A stretch of 64,000 nucleotides of DNA from Nibrella viscosa (GTDB lineage: Bacteria > Bacteroidota > Bacteroidia > Cytophagales > Spirosomataceae): contig NZ_BAABHB010000002.1 of NCBI RefSeq assembly GCF_039541875.1, forward strand, positions 372,001-436,000. Direction: 5' to 3'. Numbering within the stretch: the stretch's first letter is position 1; each line of letters begins with the position of its first letter. The notes beneath the pieces are model-generated. The model was given only the letters and a program-made list of their open reading frames with translations. It was not told where the DNA came from and searched no databases. This document shows, in pieces, positions 15,712 to 24,357 of the stretch. A program made the translations under genes and the position numbers.

Positions 15712-18102
15712 TTATTCCGCCCGCAATGATTTCACCGGATTGGTCAGGGCTGCCTTTACGCTCTGGAAAGAGACGGTGACAAGCGCAATGCCCACCGCCA
15801 GCAGACCGGCCAGGGCGAACATCCACCACTCAATGTTGACCTTATAGGCAAAATCCTGCAGCCAGCGGTTCATGGCGTACCAGGCGATGGGGGTGGCGAT
15901 GAAGAAGGCGATGAGGACTAGTTTGAGGAAGTCGCGGCTGAGCATTGAGACAAGGCCCGGTACAGAGGCTCCCAGGACTTTACGGATGCCGATTTCTTTG
16001 GTGCGTCGCTGGGCGGTGAAGGTAGCTAAGCCGAACAGACCCAGACAGGCGATGAAAATGGCCAGGCCCGCCGATACCAGGAAGAGCTGCCCCCGGCGCT
16101 GGTCCGATTCGTACCGCCGGGCGTAGTTCTGATCGAGAAAATACGTCTCGCAGATATTGGCGGGGTCAAATTCCTTAAATGTCCGTTCGATGTACGCGAG
16201 CGTCTCCGGCAGGTTGTCGGGAGTGAGCCGTACCAGAAGATTATCGGAGTCGGCCTTACGAATCGGCGTCAGAATGACGGGCTCGATGGGCCGGTGCAGG
16301 GAGGCCACGTGAAAATCGGCCACGACACCTACCACCTCCACCGGTTCCGGTAGTGCCGACTTTTCGTCGGCGGGCAGGAACCAGACTTTTCGGCCGATAG
16401 GGTTTTGCCAGCCGGCTTTGCGCACCAGCGTTTCATTGACGATTACCGACCGCAGTGAATCGGCCCCAAACGCCGGGCTGAAACCGCGACCGGCCTTTAG
16501 CCGGAGCTGCATGGTCGACAGGTAGTCGGTGTCGACGCCCAGCATGTGGGTCATATCGGTACGGGACGCCCGCTGGTTGTTCTTTTCCAGAAACACTCCA
16601 CCCAGGCCGAGATCGTCTTTGCCTAAGGGGTTGGTGGTAGCAGTCGCCTGGAGAATAGCGGGGTTGCGCAGCAGTTGCGTTTTAAAAGCCGCCATGCGGT
16701 GGCGCATGGCGTAATCGGGCACCCGAATGCCCACCACCGGCGCGTTGGTGAAACCCAGGCTTTTGGTAGAAACATACCGCATCTGGGCGTACACCACCAG
16801 CGTGGCGGCAATCAGTGCAATGGATACGGTAAACTGCGTCACCACCAGCGCTTTGCGGAGGGTGCCCTGGCCGACAGCCGTGAAACGCGATTTGAGCACC
16901 CGCACCGGGGCAAAGCCCGATAGCACAAACGCCGGGTACAGTCCGCTCAGCAATCCGGTGAGCAGGGTGAGGCCAATCAGCCCGCCCGTCAGCAGCGTAT
17001 TTCCGTCTATTATACCCTGGAGCGATTTACCCGTTAGCTGGTTGACAAACGGCAGCGCCAGCTCGACCAACTGTGCACACACCACCAGCGCCAAACCGGC
17101 CAGCAGCAGCGATTCGGTCAGGAACTGCGCCACCAACTGGCCACGCAGCGAGCCCACCACCTTCCGGATACCGATCTCTTTGGCCCGCATCGCCGATTGC
17201 GCCGTGGTCAGGTTGATATAGTTGATACCCGCCAGCAGCAGGATAATAGCCGCCACAACCCCAAACAGGTACAGATACCGTATATCGGCATTGGCCGACA
17301 GCTCGTTAACCAGGTGTGAGTGCAGGTGAATGGATGTCAGCGGTTGCAACTCCAGAAACGCCGTTACACCCATCATGTCCAGGTGTTTCTTGTAGAACGC
17401 CGGCATTTTGGCCTGCAATTGGGCCACATCGTAGTCGTTGGGAAGCAGCAGGTAGGTATACAATGAAAAGTTCTGCCACTCCTTCAGAAAAGCCGCATTC
17501 GTGTTGATAGCGCCCACGGCTCCAAACTGGAAATGCGATTGCATGGGCGGATCGGCCACTACGCCCGTAATGAGATAATCCGGACTATTCTGGATGTGAA
17601 TGGTCTGGCCGTACGCTTTGGACGCATTCCCAAAAAGGTGTTCGGCTACCGAGCGGGTCAGTACCATTGAATTCGGGCTATCCAGCGCCCGCGCCGGGTC
17701 TCCCGCCAGAAACGGGTAGCTAAACAGCTCGAAAAAGCCCGAATCGGCGTATATCACCACGCTTTTGACCGGCTCACCAGTGGATTTGAGATATTCGCCC
17801 CCTTCGGTCAGGATGCGTACGGCTTGCTCTACCTCCGGAAAATCAGCTTTAAGGGCGGGCGCGTACGGGCCTGAGGTAGAGGCCGCGTCGATCTGGTTGC
17901 CTTCCCACCGGAAGTGATTCACCACCCGTACAATGCGGTCGGCGTTGGCGTGAAAGCGGTCGTAGCTCAGTTCATCGGCAATGAACAGGCCGATCAGCAG
18001 GCAGACAGTCAGCCCGACGGCCAGACCCAGCACGTTGATCAGGCTGAAGGTACGGTTCTTCCACAGGTTGCGAATGGCGATCTTGAGGTAATTTCTGAGC
18101 AT
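15712..18102 (-). CDS. MacB/FtsX-type ABC transporter permease
   Basis: The 796-residue product begins MLRNYLKIAIRNLWKNRTFS, the typical start of Bacteroidota MacB-like permeases. It has an N-terminal membrane helix, a periplasmic MacB-PCD-like domain, three FtsX helices (from about residue 290), a second periplasmic domain, and a final FtsX unit with RTKEIGIRKVLGASVPGLVS. An equivalent KEIGIRKVVGSLRGQLVAQF motif marks the first half. These permeases drive export or mechanotransmission and need a separate ATPase, which is not in the window. Upstream lie a sigma-54-like promoter and paired dyads. Confidence 0.9.
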   Translation of the reverse strand: MLRNYLKIAIRNLWKNRTFSLINVLGLAVGLTVCLLIGLFIADELSYDRFHANADRIVRVVNHFRWEGNQIDAASTSGPYAPALKADFPEVEQAVRILTEGGEYLKSTGEPVKSVVIYADSGFFELFSYPFLAGDPARALDSPNSMVLTRSVAEHLFGNASKAYGQTIHIQNSPDYLITGVVADPPMQSHFQFGAVGAINTNAAFLKEWQNFSLYTYLLLPNDYDVAQLQAKMPAFYKKHLDMMGVTAFLELQPLTSIHLHSHLVNELSANADIRYLYLFGVVAAIILLLAGINYINLTTAQSAMRAKEIGIRKVVGSLRGQLVAQFLTESLLLAGLALVVCAQLVELALPFVNQLTGKSLQGIIDGNTLLTGGLIGLTLLTGLLSGLYPAFVLSGFAPVRVLKSRFTAVGQGTLRKALVVTQFTVSIALIAATLVVYAQMRYVSTKSLGFTNAPVVGIRVPDYAMRHRMAAFKTQLLRNPAILQATATTNPLGKDDLGLGGVFLEKNNQRASRTDMTHMLGVDTDYLSTMQLRLKAGRGFSPAFGADSLRSVIVNETLVRKAGWQNPIGRKVWFLPADEKSALPEPVEVVGVVADFHVASLHRPIEPVILTPIRKADSDNLLVRLTPDNLPETLAYIERTFKEFDPANICETYFLDQNYARRYESDQRRGQLFLVSAGLAIFIACLGLFGLATFTAQRRTKEIGIRKVLGASVPGLVSMLSRDFLKLVLIAFFIATPIAWYAMNRWLQDFAYKVNIEWWMFALAGLLAVGIALVTVSFQSVKAALTNPVKSLRAE

Positions 18103-18198
18103 AAAGGAGCGGGTTTACCAGCAGGTGTATGAGACCTGCCGCTGGGTGGATGCTCTCGGCGCAGCGGTTAGCCAGGCTGAGTCGACTCCATAGGATAC

Positions 18199-18213
18199 CC
18201 AAAAGTAATGCCA
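18199..18213 (-). promoter_or_regulatory. Sigma-54-like -24/-12 promoter upstream of the permease
   Basis: The minus strand reads CTGGCATTACTTTTGG. It fits the TGGCAC-N5-TTGC consensus in the -24 GG, the CA, the T-run and the spacing, but has GG instead of the invariant -12 GC. It lies about 100 bases before the start codon, with dyads a further 55-90 bases upstream. The -12 mismatch keeps confidence moderate. Confidence 0.45.
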
Positions 18214-18265
18214 GATGCGGATTGCCTTATTATTTCTTAGCTACGGGCGGTAAGCGCTAAGGCGT

Positions 18266-18303
18266 TGTCCATTTATGGACAGGGCGCGTTCGGTTGCGGA
18301 CAG
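18266..18303 (-). promoter_or_regulatory. Tandem dyads, possible enhancer for an NtrC-type activator
   Basis: A perfect dyad TGTCCAT/ATGGACA (18266-18281) is followed by an imperfect dyad GTTCG/CGGAC ending in GGACAG (18298-18303). The two GGACAG half-sites start 21 bases apart, two helical turns, as in upstream activating sequences of sigma-54 activators. Confidence 0.45.
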
Positions 18304-18354
18304 CTTACCCCTCCCCTTGAACTAAGAGGGGGGGGGCGGGGGTGGGGTATACCC

Positions 18355-19500
18355 TCACTTAAATTCCACCACACTATACGCCGATTGATTCGGCTTCCGC
18401 GTCTGAGTCCCAACCTTTGTCTGCACCCGGTCATCGTCGTGAATGACCATAAGCCGGCGGGGGGTAATGATGGTGAGGTCTTCGGCTTTGTGGTCAAACT
18501 TCAGGAAGGTGCCGGTGCGGTAATCGACAATGGGCCGCAGTTTGTTCGTGCCCAGATTGTCCCGGTCTACTGTCCAGAGGTAGGCGGCCAACTGCTCGCC
18601 GTTTTCATAGGAGGTCAGAACGTAAAACTGGTCGTATACCTTATCATATTCGATGCTGGAGAGGGCGAGTGGCTTCGGCAGGTTGGGATAAGACGCGGCC
18701 AGGTCAAAATCGGCCGCTACACTGAACGGCCCCGTCAGGCTAACCTGTCCGTTATCGATGCGGTACGGCACCGACAGCAATTTGATCTTGTACTGGAAGG
18801 CATCATATTTAGCCCCTTCTTCGCGGATGCCCAGATAGAGCCGGTCGTCGGTAGCGGCCAGGCCCTCGATCTTAAAATAGGGAGCCCCGTTGGGAAAGTC
18901 CGGTGAGGTCAGCAGCCGGGAAATCTGCTCCCGCAGGCTCACCGAGGTGGGGTCGTCGGGGGTGGCACCCAGGACCTTTACGTCGTCGCGGTTGTTGGTG
19001 TTCCAGTACAGAATGGTGCTGTAGCCGTTCCACTCTTTACTGTCCGGCTTGATGCGGTCGAAGGCCGTGGTCAGAAACGCATATCGGCCGTCGGGTGTCA
19101 GTGCAAAATCCTCGTATTTCTTACCGATCTTAAACGCTTCGCCGGTCAGGTAGTTGGGTTTCTGGCCGGGGCGGGTGAAATCGTCGTTGCGATAGCCCCA
19201 ATAAAAGACGGATGCTTTTCCGCCCGGTACGTCTTTGTCGCTGGCCACCAGTATATCGTTGCCGTCGAAGAGAATGGCCGAGGCTTCGCACCAGACCGCC
19301 GGTCCGTCGGGCACTTCGTCAAAGCAATCGATAAAGCCTTCCTGCGTAATGGTGGCTAAGACCCGCCGGTCTACGCCGGACTTACTCACCTTTCGATCAC
19401 TGTCGGTTGTAGAACCCTGAGCGGGCGTTTGGGCGGTCTTACACTCGGTGAGCGTTAGTAGCGAGAGTGTCAGCAGCAGAAGTGACCACGAATAGCGCAT
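18355..19500 (-). CDS. Secreted lipoprotein-like protein, probable beta-propeller
   Basis: The frame extends to 19644, but that start overlaps the divergent nadE gene. The ATG at 19500 gives a 381-residue product with a clear signal peptide (MRYSWSLLLLTLSLLTLTEC) whose Cys could be lipidated. The body is rich in short repeats with Asp/Tyr/Gly turns (GYRNDDFTRPG, ALTPDGRYAFLTTAFDRI, IEGLAATDDRLYLGIREEG), as in a six-bladed propeller. No catalytic motif is recognised. A G/C-rich inverted stretch (CCCCTCCCC ... GGGGGTGGGG, 18307-18347) follows its stop. Confidence 0.7.
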   Translation of the reverse strand: MRYSWSLLLLTLSLLTLTECKTAQTPAQGSTTDSDRKVSKSGVDRRVLATITQEGFIDCFDEVPDGPAVWCEASAILFDGNDILVASDKDVPGGKASVFYWGYRNDDFTRPGQKPNYLTGEAFKIGKKYEDFALTPDGRYAFLTTAFDRIKPDSKEWNGYSTILYWNTNNRDDVKVLGATPDDPTSVSLREQISRLLTSPDFPNGAPYFKIEGLAATDDRLYLGIREEGAKYDAFQYKIKLLSVPYRIDNGQVSLTGPFSVAADFDLAASYPNLPKPLALSSIEYDKVYDQFYVLTSYENGEQLAAYLWTVDRDNLGTNKLRPIVDYRTGTFLKFDHKAEDLTIITPRRLMVIHDDDRVQTKVGTQTRKPNQSAYSVVEFK

Positions 19501-19605
19501 GGGACTGGATGGGTTTATCAGTAAGGCTGTGCTGCCAAAATTAGGAAGTAAATCTATTTTCAGCGCATTTTTGTTATTCCTGTATATCGTACGTAACACA
19601 CTTGC

Positions 19606-21651
19606 ATGAAACTTATCAACGTAGCGGCCGGAGTTCTTAATCAAATCCCTTTAGCCTGGGAACACAATCAGCAAAATATCATCAACGCCATCGACGAAGC
19701 CCGGAACCAGGGCGTCAGCCTGCTCTGCCTGCCCGAGCTTTGTATCTCCGGCTACGGTTGCGAAGACGCCTTCTTTTCGCAAAACACCATCGACCAGTCT
19801 ATTGCCTCTTTGCTGGAGATTGTCAATCACACGCAGGACATCATTGTATCGGTGGGCTTACCCATCCGGCACAGCAACCGGACCTTCAACGTGGCCTGTC
19901 TGATCGCCAACAAGCGCATTCTGGGCTTTGTGGCCAAGCAGTACCTGGCCAACAACGGCATTCACTACGAGCACCGCTGGTTTCAACCCTGGGTGCTTAA
20001 CCTGCGCGACGAAATTAAAGTAGGAGAGTTTAGCTACCCGCTCGGTGATCTGGTGTTTGAGGTATCGGGCATCCGCATCGGTTTCGAGATCTGCGAAGAT
20101 GCCTGGATTGCCGGGCGGCCGGGCCGGTCGCTCTATGAGCGGGGTGTCGACATTATCCTGAACCCCAGCGCCAGCCATTTTTCGTTCTTTAAGTCGCAGG
20201 TGCGGGAGCGCTTTGTCATTGATGCGTCGCGCTCGTTTGGCGTCAGCTACGTGTACACCAATATGCTGGGTAATGAATCGGGCCGGGCTATTTTCGACGG
20301 TGACGCTATGGTGGCCAGCAACGGCGAACTGCTGGTATCCGGTGCCCGGCTGAGCTACGAAGATTTTGTGATTGTACCGGCCGTAATCGATGTAGAGGTA
20401 ACGCGGCTGACGCAGGCGCAGAACCGCGTCAACCTGTCTCTGCTGATGCCCAACCTGCGCGTACCGGGCACCTTCGATTTTCCGGAGATCGGCCCGGTAA
20501 TGCAGAAAGCCGAACTGGAACCCTGGGAGCGGGGTGGCGCTTTGAAAGAAGAGGAGTTTGCCCGCGCCGTAGCGCTCGGCCTGTTCGATTACCTGCGGAA
20601 GAGTCGTTCGCAGGGGTACGTGCTGTCGCTGAGCGGGGGTGCCGATTCGTCGTCCATTGCCGCCCTGGTGTTCCTGATGGTGAAGATGGCCGCCGAAAAT
20701 ATCGGGCTGGACGGTATTAAAAAGAAGCTGAGCTATATCAACGCCATTCAGGCTTGTCAGTCGCCCGAGGAGATGGTCGGCAAGCTGCTGACGGTTATCT
20801 ACCAGGGCACCGAAAACAGCTCGCCCGATACGCTGCACTCGGCGCAGTCGCTGGCGGAGTCGATCGGGGCCACGTTTTACAACATCAACATCAATGGGCT
20901 GGTCGAGACGTATACCAAACTGATTGAAGATCAGATTGGCCGTCAGCTCAAATGGGAGACCGACGATCTGACGTTACAGAACATTCAGGCGCGGGTGCGG
21001 GCACCGGGTGTCTGGATGCTGGCCAACCTGAACAACGCCCTGCTGCTCTCGACCTCCAACCGTTCTGAAGCCGCCGTGGGCTACGCCACCATGGACGGCG
21101 ATACGGCGGGCAGCATCTCGCCCATCACGGGCATCGACAAGCATTTTCTGCGCGGCTGGCTGCGCTGGCTCGAAACCGAAGGACTGAACGTCATTAACAC
21201 GCCCACGCCCGACGAGCGCATTACCATTGCGGGCCTGCACGCCGTCAATAACCTGCAGCCCACCGCCGAATTGCGGCCGCTGGACCGCAACCAGACCGAC
21301 GAAGACGACCTGATGCCGTACGAGGTGCTGAACGCCATAGAGCTGATCGGCATCCGCGACAAGCAGCCGCCGGTAGAAGTGCTGAAAGCGATGGAGGTCC
21401 GCTTCAAGGGTGTTTACGACCGGGAGAAGCTCTTGCTGTGGGTGGAGCGCTTTTTCCGGCTCTGGAGCCGCAACCAGTGGAAGCGCGAGCGCTACGCCCC
21501 CTCGTTCCACCTCGACGACCACAACCTGGACCCGCGTGGCTGGATGCGCTTCCCGATCCTGTCGGGCGGTTTTGAGAAAGAAATCCAGCAGATGAAAGAC
21601 TACGCCAGCGGCTGGGACGGCAACCGGCGCAAGGGGAAGATTGGGTTTTAG
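19606..21651 (+). CDS. nadE: Glutamine-dependent NAD+ synthetase
   Basis: The 681-residue product has the two-domain form. The N-terminal nitrilase-type glutaminase has the triad Glu44 (LPELCISGY), Lys111 (AKQYLANNG) and Cys163 (FEICEDAW). The C-terminal synthetase has the PP-loop SGGADSS at 343-349. It amidates nicotinate adenine dinucleotide to NAD+ with glutamine as nitrogen source. It is divergent from the lipoprotein gene. The antitoxin gene starts 38 bases after its stop, so read-through into that cluster is possible. Confidence 0.96.
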   Translation: MKLINVAAGVLNQIPLAWEHNQQNIINAIDEARNQGVSLLCLPELCISGYGCEDAFFSQNTIDQSIASLLEIVNHTQDIIVSVGLPIRHSNRTFNVACLIANKRILGFVAKQYLANNGIHYEHRWFQPWVLNLRDEIKVGEFSYPLGDLVFEVSGIRIGFEICEDAWIAGRPGRSLYERGVDIILNPSASHFSFFKSQVRERFVIDASRSFGVSYVYTNMLGNESGRAIFDGDAMVASNGELLVSGARLSYEDFVIVPAVIDVEVTRLTQAQNRVNLSLLMPNLRVPGTFDFPEIGPVMQKAELEPWERGGALKEEEFARAVALGLFDYLRKSRSQGYVLSLSGGADSSSIAALVFLMVKMAAENIGLDGIKKKLSYINAIQACQSPEEMVGKLLTVIYQGTENSSPDTLHSAQSLAESIGATFYNININGLVETYTKLIEDQIGRQLKWETDDLTLQNIQARVRAPGVWMLANLNNALLLSTSNRSEAAVGYATMDGDTAGSISPITGIDKHFLRGWLRWLETEGLNVINTPTPDERITIAGLHAVNNLQPTAELRPLDRNQTDEDDLMPYEVLNAIELIGIRDKQPPVEVLKAMEVRFKGVYDREKLLLWVERFFRLWSRNQWKRERYAPSFHLDDHNLDPRGWMRFPILSGGFEKEIQQMKDYASGWDGNRRKGKIGF

Positions 21652-21689
21652 CTTAATGCAACCCACTATTATTTGTAAATTAGCAGACT

Positions 21690-21917
21690 ATGAGAACAAT
21701 TAAGATCGAAGTGCAGGATGACCTGGTGCAGCGGCTCGGAGTAGCCGCTGTCCAAAAGCTGCTGGAGGAAGAATTAGCTTACCAGCGTTTTAAACTGCTG
21801 GAGGAGAGCATACAGGCATCTATGCAGGCAGCGGAAGGAGTGGATTGGGAGAAGGAGTTTGAGCACGCCCGGCAGGAAGCGTTTGACGAATACCAACGCC
21901 AGCACCGCACAAAATGA
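21690..21917 (+). CDS. Probable antitoxin of a PIN-toxin pair
   Basis: The 75-residue product has a short beta-strand start (MRTIKIEVQDDLVQRLGVAA), then a charged helix ending in WEKEFEHARQEAFDEYQRQH, as in small antitoxins that wrap a toxin with their C-terminus. Its stop overlaps the PIN gene start by four bases (ATGA type), which couples translation. No toxin-free function is evident. Confidence 0.75.
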   Translation: MRTIKIEVQDDLVQRLGVAAVQKLLEEELAYQRFKLLEESIQASMQAAEGVDWEKEFEHARQEAFDEYQRQHRTK

Positions 21918-22354
21918 CCTCTTATATACTGGATGCCAATATTCTGTTCAGCGGTATTCTAAGTCGTAAGCCAGTTTATAGGGCATTATTCTCTACATAC
22001 GTTTTTTATATACCTGACTTTGCCCTTATTGAGCTGGAAAAGTACCGAGCACTTATCCGGAAGAAGGCCGGAACAGAGAGTGAGCAGCTAAAGGAGTTTA
22101 TTCTATTTATCTTTTCGAGACTTATAGTGGTGCCTGCTTACATTGTTTCTGACGCAAACAAGGTTCATGCTGCGGAGTTGGTCAAAACTATTGACCCAAA
22201 AGACATTGCCTATGTAGCCCTGGTAGAAGAATTGAACGCCACATTACTCACCAGAGATCAGGTTTTGCACAACGGCCTTGTTGCCAGGGGGTACACGAAG
22301 GTTCAACTTTTCGAGAGCTTTATAGAAGAGCAAATTAAGTTAGGCCTGGTATGA
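21914..22354 (+). CDS. PIN-domain ribonuclease toxin (VapC-like)
   Basis: The 146-residue product begins MTSYILDANILFSGILSRKP, with the first acidic residue Asp7 in the PIN position. Acidic residues follow in LIELEKYRAL, in IDPKDIAYVALVEELNA and in TLLTRDQVL, forming the expected metal site. The family cleaves tRNA or other RNA. Both ends overlap neighbours by four bases: the antitoxin before and the EamA transporter after. Confidence 0.85.
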   Translation: MTSYILDANILFSGILSRKPVYRALFSTYVFYIPDFALIELEKYRALIRKKAGTESEQLKEFILFIFSRLIVVPAYIVSDANKVHAAELVKTIDPKDIAYVALVEELNATLLTRDQVLHNGLVARGYTKVQLFESFIEEQIKLGLV

Positions 22355-23205
22355 AAACAATCCTCCTGGGCCTGCTTTTTGCCGCGCTGTGGGCGTCGGC
22401 AGCGGTGGCAACAAAGTTCGGTATACAATCGGCTGATCCGCTGGTGCTGGCCAATGTGCGGTTTTTGATCGCGGGTGGCCTGATGCTGTTCTACGCCCAT
22501 GGCCTGCGGTCGAATCATAATGCCCGGCCCAAAGGCATCGAATGGCGGCAACTGACCATCTTTGCGCTGCTCAATACGACCATCTACCTGGGCACCTTTG
22601 TGCTGGCGATGGAGGAGGTGTCGGCGGGTATTGGTAGCCTGTCTACAGCAACCAATCCGCTATTTATTACGCTGCTGTCGGCTATATGGCTCCGGCGGCC
22701 CCTGCTATGGAATGAAGGCGCAGGGCTCCTGCTGGGACTGGCCGGCGTGGGCGTTGCCACGTATCCGCTGCTCGAAGACAGCCATGCCACCGTACAGGGG
22801 CTGCTAATTCTGCTCGTCGGCATGATTTCGGTATCGGCGGCAACGGTGTACTACGCCCGCATTACCTGGCGGTTGCCCAATCTCGTTATCAACGGCTGGC
22901 AGGTGATGCTCGGCGGGCTGTTGCTGCTGCCTATTACGCTGCTGGCGGGGGATATGGCCACTACGCACTACGATACCCGTTTCTGGGCTTCCGTGTTCTG
23001 GCTGATCGTTCCGGTATCCGTAGTGGCGTTACAGCTCTGGTTTTACCTGGTCCGGCTGGATGCGGTGCGGGCGTCGCTGTGGCTGTTTCTCTGTCCCATC
23101 TTCGGCTTTGCCTACTCCGCCTGGCTCATGGGCGAGCCCATTACGCTATACACCGTAGTCGGTACGGTACTGGTCATCGGCGGCCTGTACCTGGCAAGGA
23201 AATAA
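22351..23205 (+). CDS. EamA/DMT-family transporter
   Basis: The 284-residue product has about ten membrane segments arranged as two EamA repeats (first LLFAALWASAAVATKFGIQS; later YARITWRLPNLVINGWQVML). Members export metabolites or amino acids. The substrate cannot be read from sequence. The start codon overlaps the PIN toxin stop by four bases, so the transporter is translated with the toxin, an unusual partner. Confidence 0.9.
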   Translation: MKTILLGLLFAALWASAAVATKFGIQSADPLVLANVRFLIAGGLMLFYAHGLRSNHNARPKGIEWRQLTIFALLNTTIYLGTFVLAMEEVSAGIGSLSTATNPLFITLLSAIWLRRPLLWNEGAGLLLGLAGVGVATYPLLEDSHATVQGLLILLVGMISVSAATVYYARITWRLPNLVINGWQVMLGGLLLLPITLLAGDMATTHYDTRFWASVFWLIVPVSVVALQLWFYLVRLDAVRASLWLFLCPIFGFAYSAWLMGEPITLYTVVGTVLVIGGLYLARK

Positions 23206-23283
23206 TTTGGGATTTGGGATTTACTCGTCGCTCATTAGCAGCGCTTTTTAAATCCCAAATCCCAAATCCTCAATCCCAAATCC
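23204..23283. repeat. Inverted heptamer array D
   Basis: The left arm has two TTTGGGA units (from 23206). The right arm (23250-23283) has AAATCCC, AAATCCC, AAATCCT, CAATCCC, AAATCC. The arms are complementary in heptamer register. It occupies the gap between the convergent EamA and OmpA genes, so it may act as a two-way terminator. Confidence 0.75.
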
Positions 23284-23285
23284 GT

Positions 23286-24155
23286 TCATATTTTCCGGAT
23301 GATCAGTTCGACGCGCCGGTTCAGTCGGCGGGTTTCTTCGGTGTTGTTGCCGGCAACGGGGCGGGTGCCGCCGTAGCCACGGGTTTGGATGCGCCGGGCC
23401 GCAATGCCGTTTTTCACCAGAAACTGTTTGATTACATCGGCCCGTTGTTTCGATAGAGCCAGATTCTTGTCAAAATCACCCTGATTGTCGGTATGGCCGG
23501 CCAGTTCGATCTCCACCCTGGGGTTATCCCGCAGAAACGTCAGCAGGTTATCCAGTTCAGGCTGCGAGTCCGGCAGCAGGTCGGCAGTGCTTTGGGCAAA
23601 CTGGATGGCCCGTAGTTCAGTAGTAACGTCTTTTTCTAGCCGTAGTGCCGTAGGCGCAGGTACGCTGGGTGCTTTGGCCGGGGGAGTACCCGTTGTAGTG
23701 GGTTGGTTGGTAGCTTTCCGAACTTCCGGTGCGGGTGTCGTTTTCGTGACCGCAGGCGTGTCGGCCGATGGCCGGGCAAGGGTGCGCCCGAGCATGATCA
23801 GTTTTCCGGTCAGATGGGTCGGAAAGGTCGAGGTAAACGCAAACGGCTCTTCTTTGGTATCGTAGCCGGGAGCCCGGGTGCTAATGATATAGGAGCGTTT
23901 CGGGTCCAGCCGGAAGCGAAAGCTGCCGTCGGTAATGGTCATGCTGGTAAAGGGCCTGGTTTGATCTGCATACCGGATGCTAACCACCGCGCCAATAAGC
24001 ATCCGACGCGTTTCGGCGTCGACAACCGCTCCTTCAATCAGGGTTTCCTGGGCTGGTTCTACCGCTTGCCGGTCCGGCTGACCCAAACAGACAGAAGCCA
24101 TAGGCAACGCCATATAGAGCAGACCGGCAAGTTGGATAAAAAAGAGTTTTATCAT
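23286..24155 (-). CDS. OmpA-family outer-membrane protein
   Basis: The 289-residue product has a signal peptide (MIKLFFIQLAGLLYMALPMA), then a carboxypeptidase-regulatory-like beta sandwich (EGAVVDAETRRMLIGAVVSI). A Thr/Pro/Ala-rich linker leads to a C-terminal OmpA domain with DLLPDSQPELDNLLTFLRDN, AGHTDNQGD and SKQRADVIKQFLVKNGI, the peptidoglycan-binding motifs. It probably ties the outer membrane to the cell wall. It is convergent with the EamA gene. Confidence 0.9.
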   Translation of the reverse strand: MIKLFFIQLAGLLYMALPMASVCLGQPDRQAVEPAQETLIEGAVVDAETRRMLIGAVVSIRYADQTRPFTSMTITDGSFRFRLDPKRSYIISTRAPGYDTKEEPFAFTSTFPTHLTGKLIMLGRTLARPSADTPAVTKTTPAPEVRKATNQPTTTGTPPAKAPSVPAPTALRLEKDVTTELRAIQFAQSTADLLPDSQPELDNLLTFLRDNPRVEIELAGHTDNQGDFDKNLALSKQRADVIKQFLVKNGIAARRIQTRGYGGTRPVAGNNTEETRRLNRRVELIIRKI

Positions 24156-24357
24156 AACACAAAAGTAACGCCAAACAGGGGTAAAATTGTCCCCGTAGGC
24201 TCAAAAAAAGCCCTCAGGATACCCTTGAACAGGCTTAAAAAAATAGCACGTCATAGAGCATAAAAATGTTGCTTAATGAGTTGTTTTTCAGTATATTTAA
24301 TAGCTTAAAACCGGGGCAGAAAATGAACGTATACCGGGGCAGATTTGTTGATAAAGT

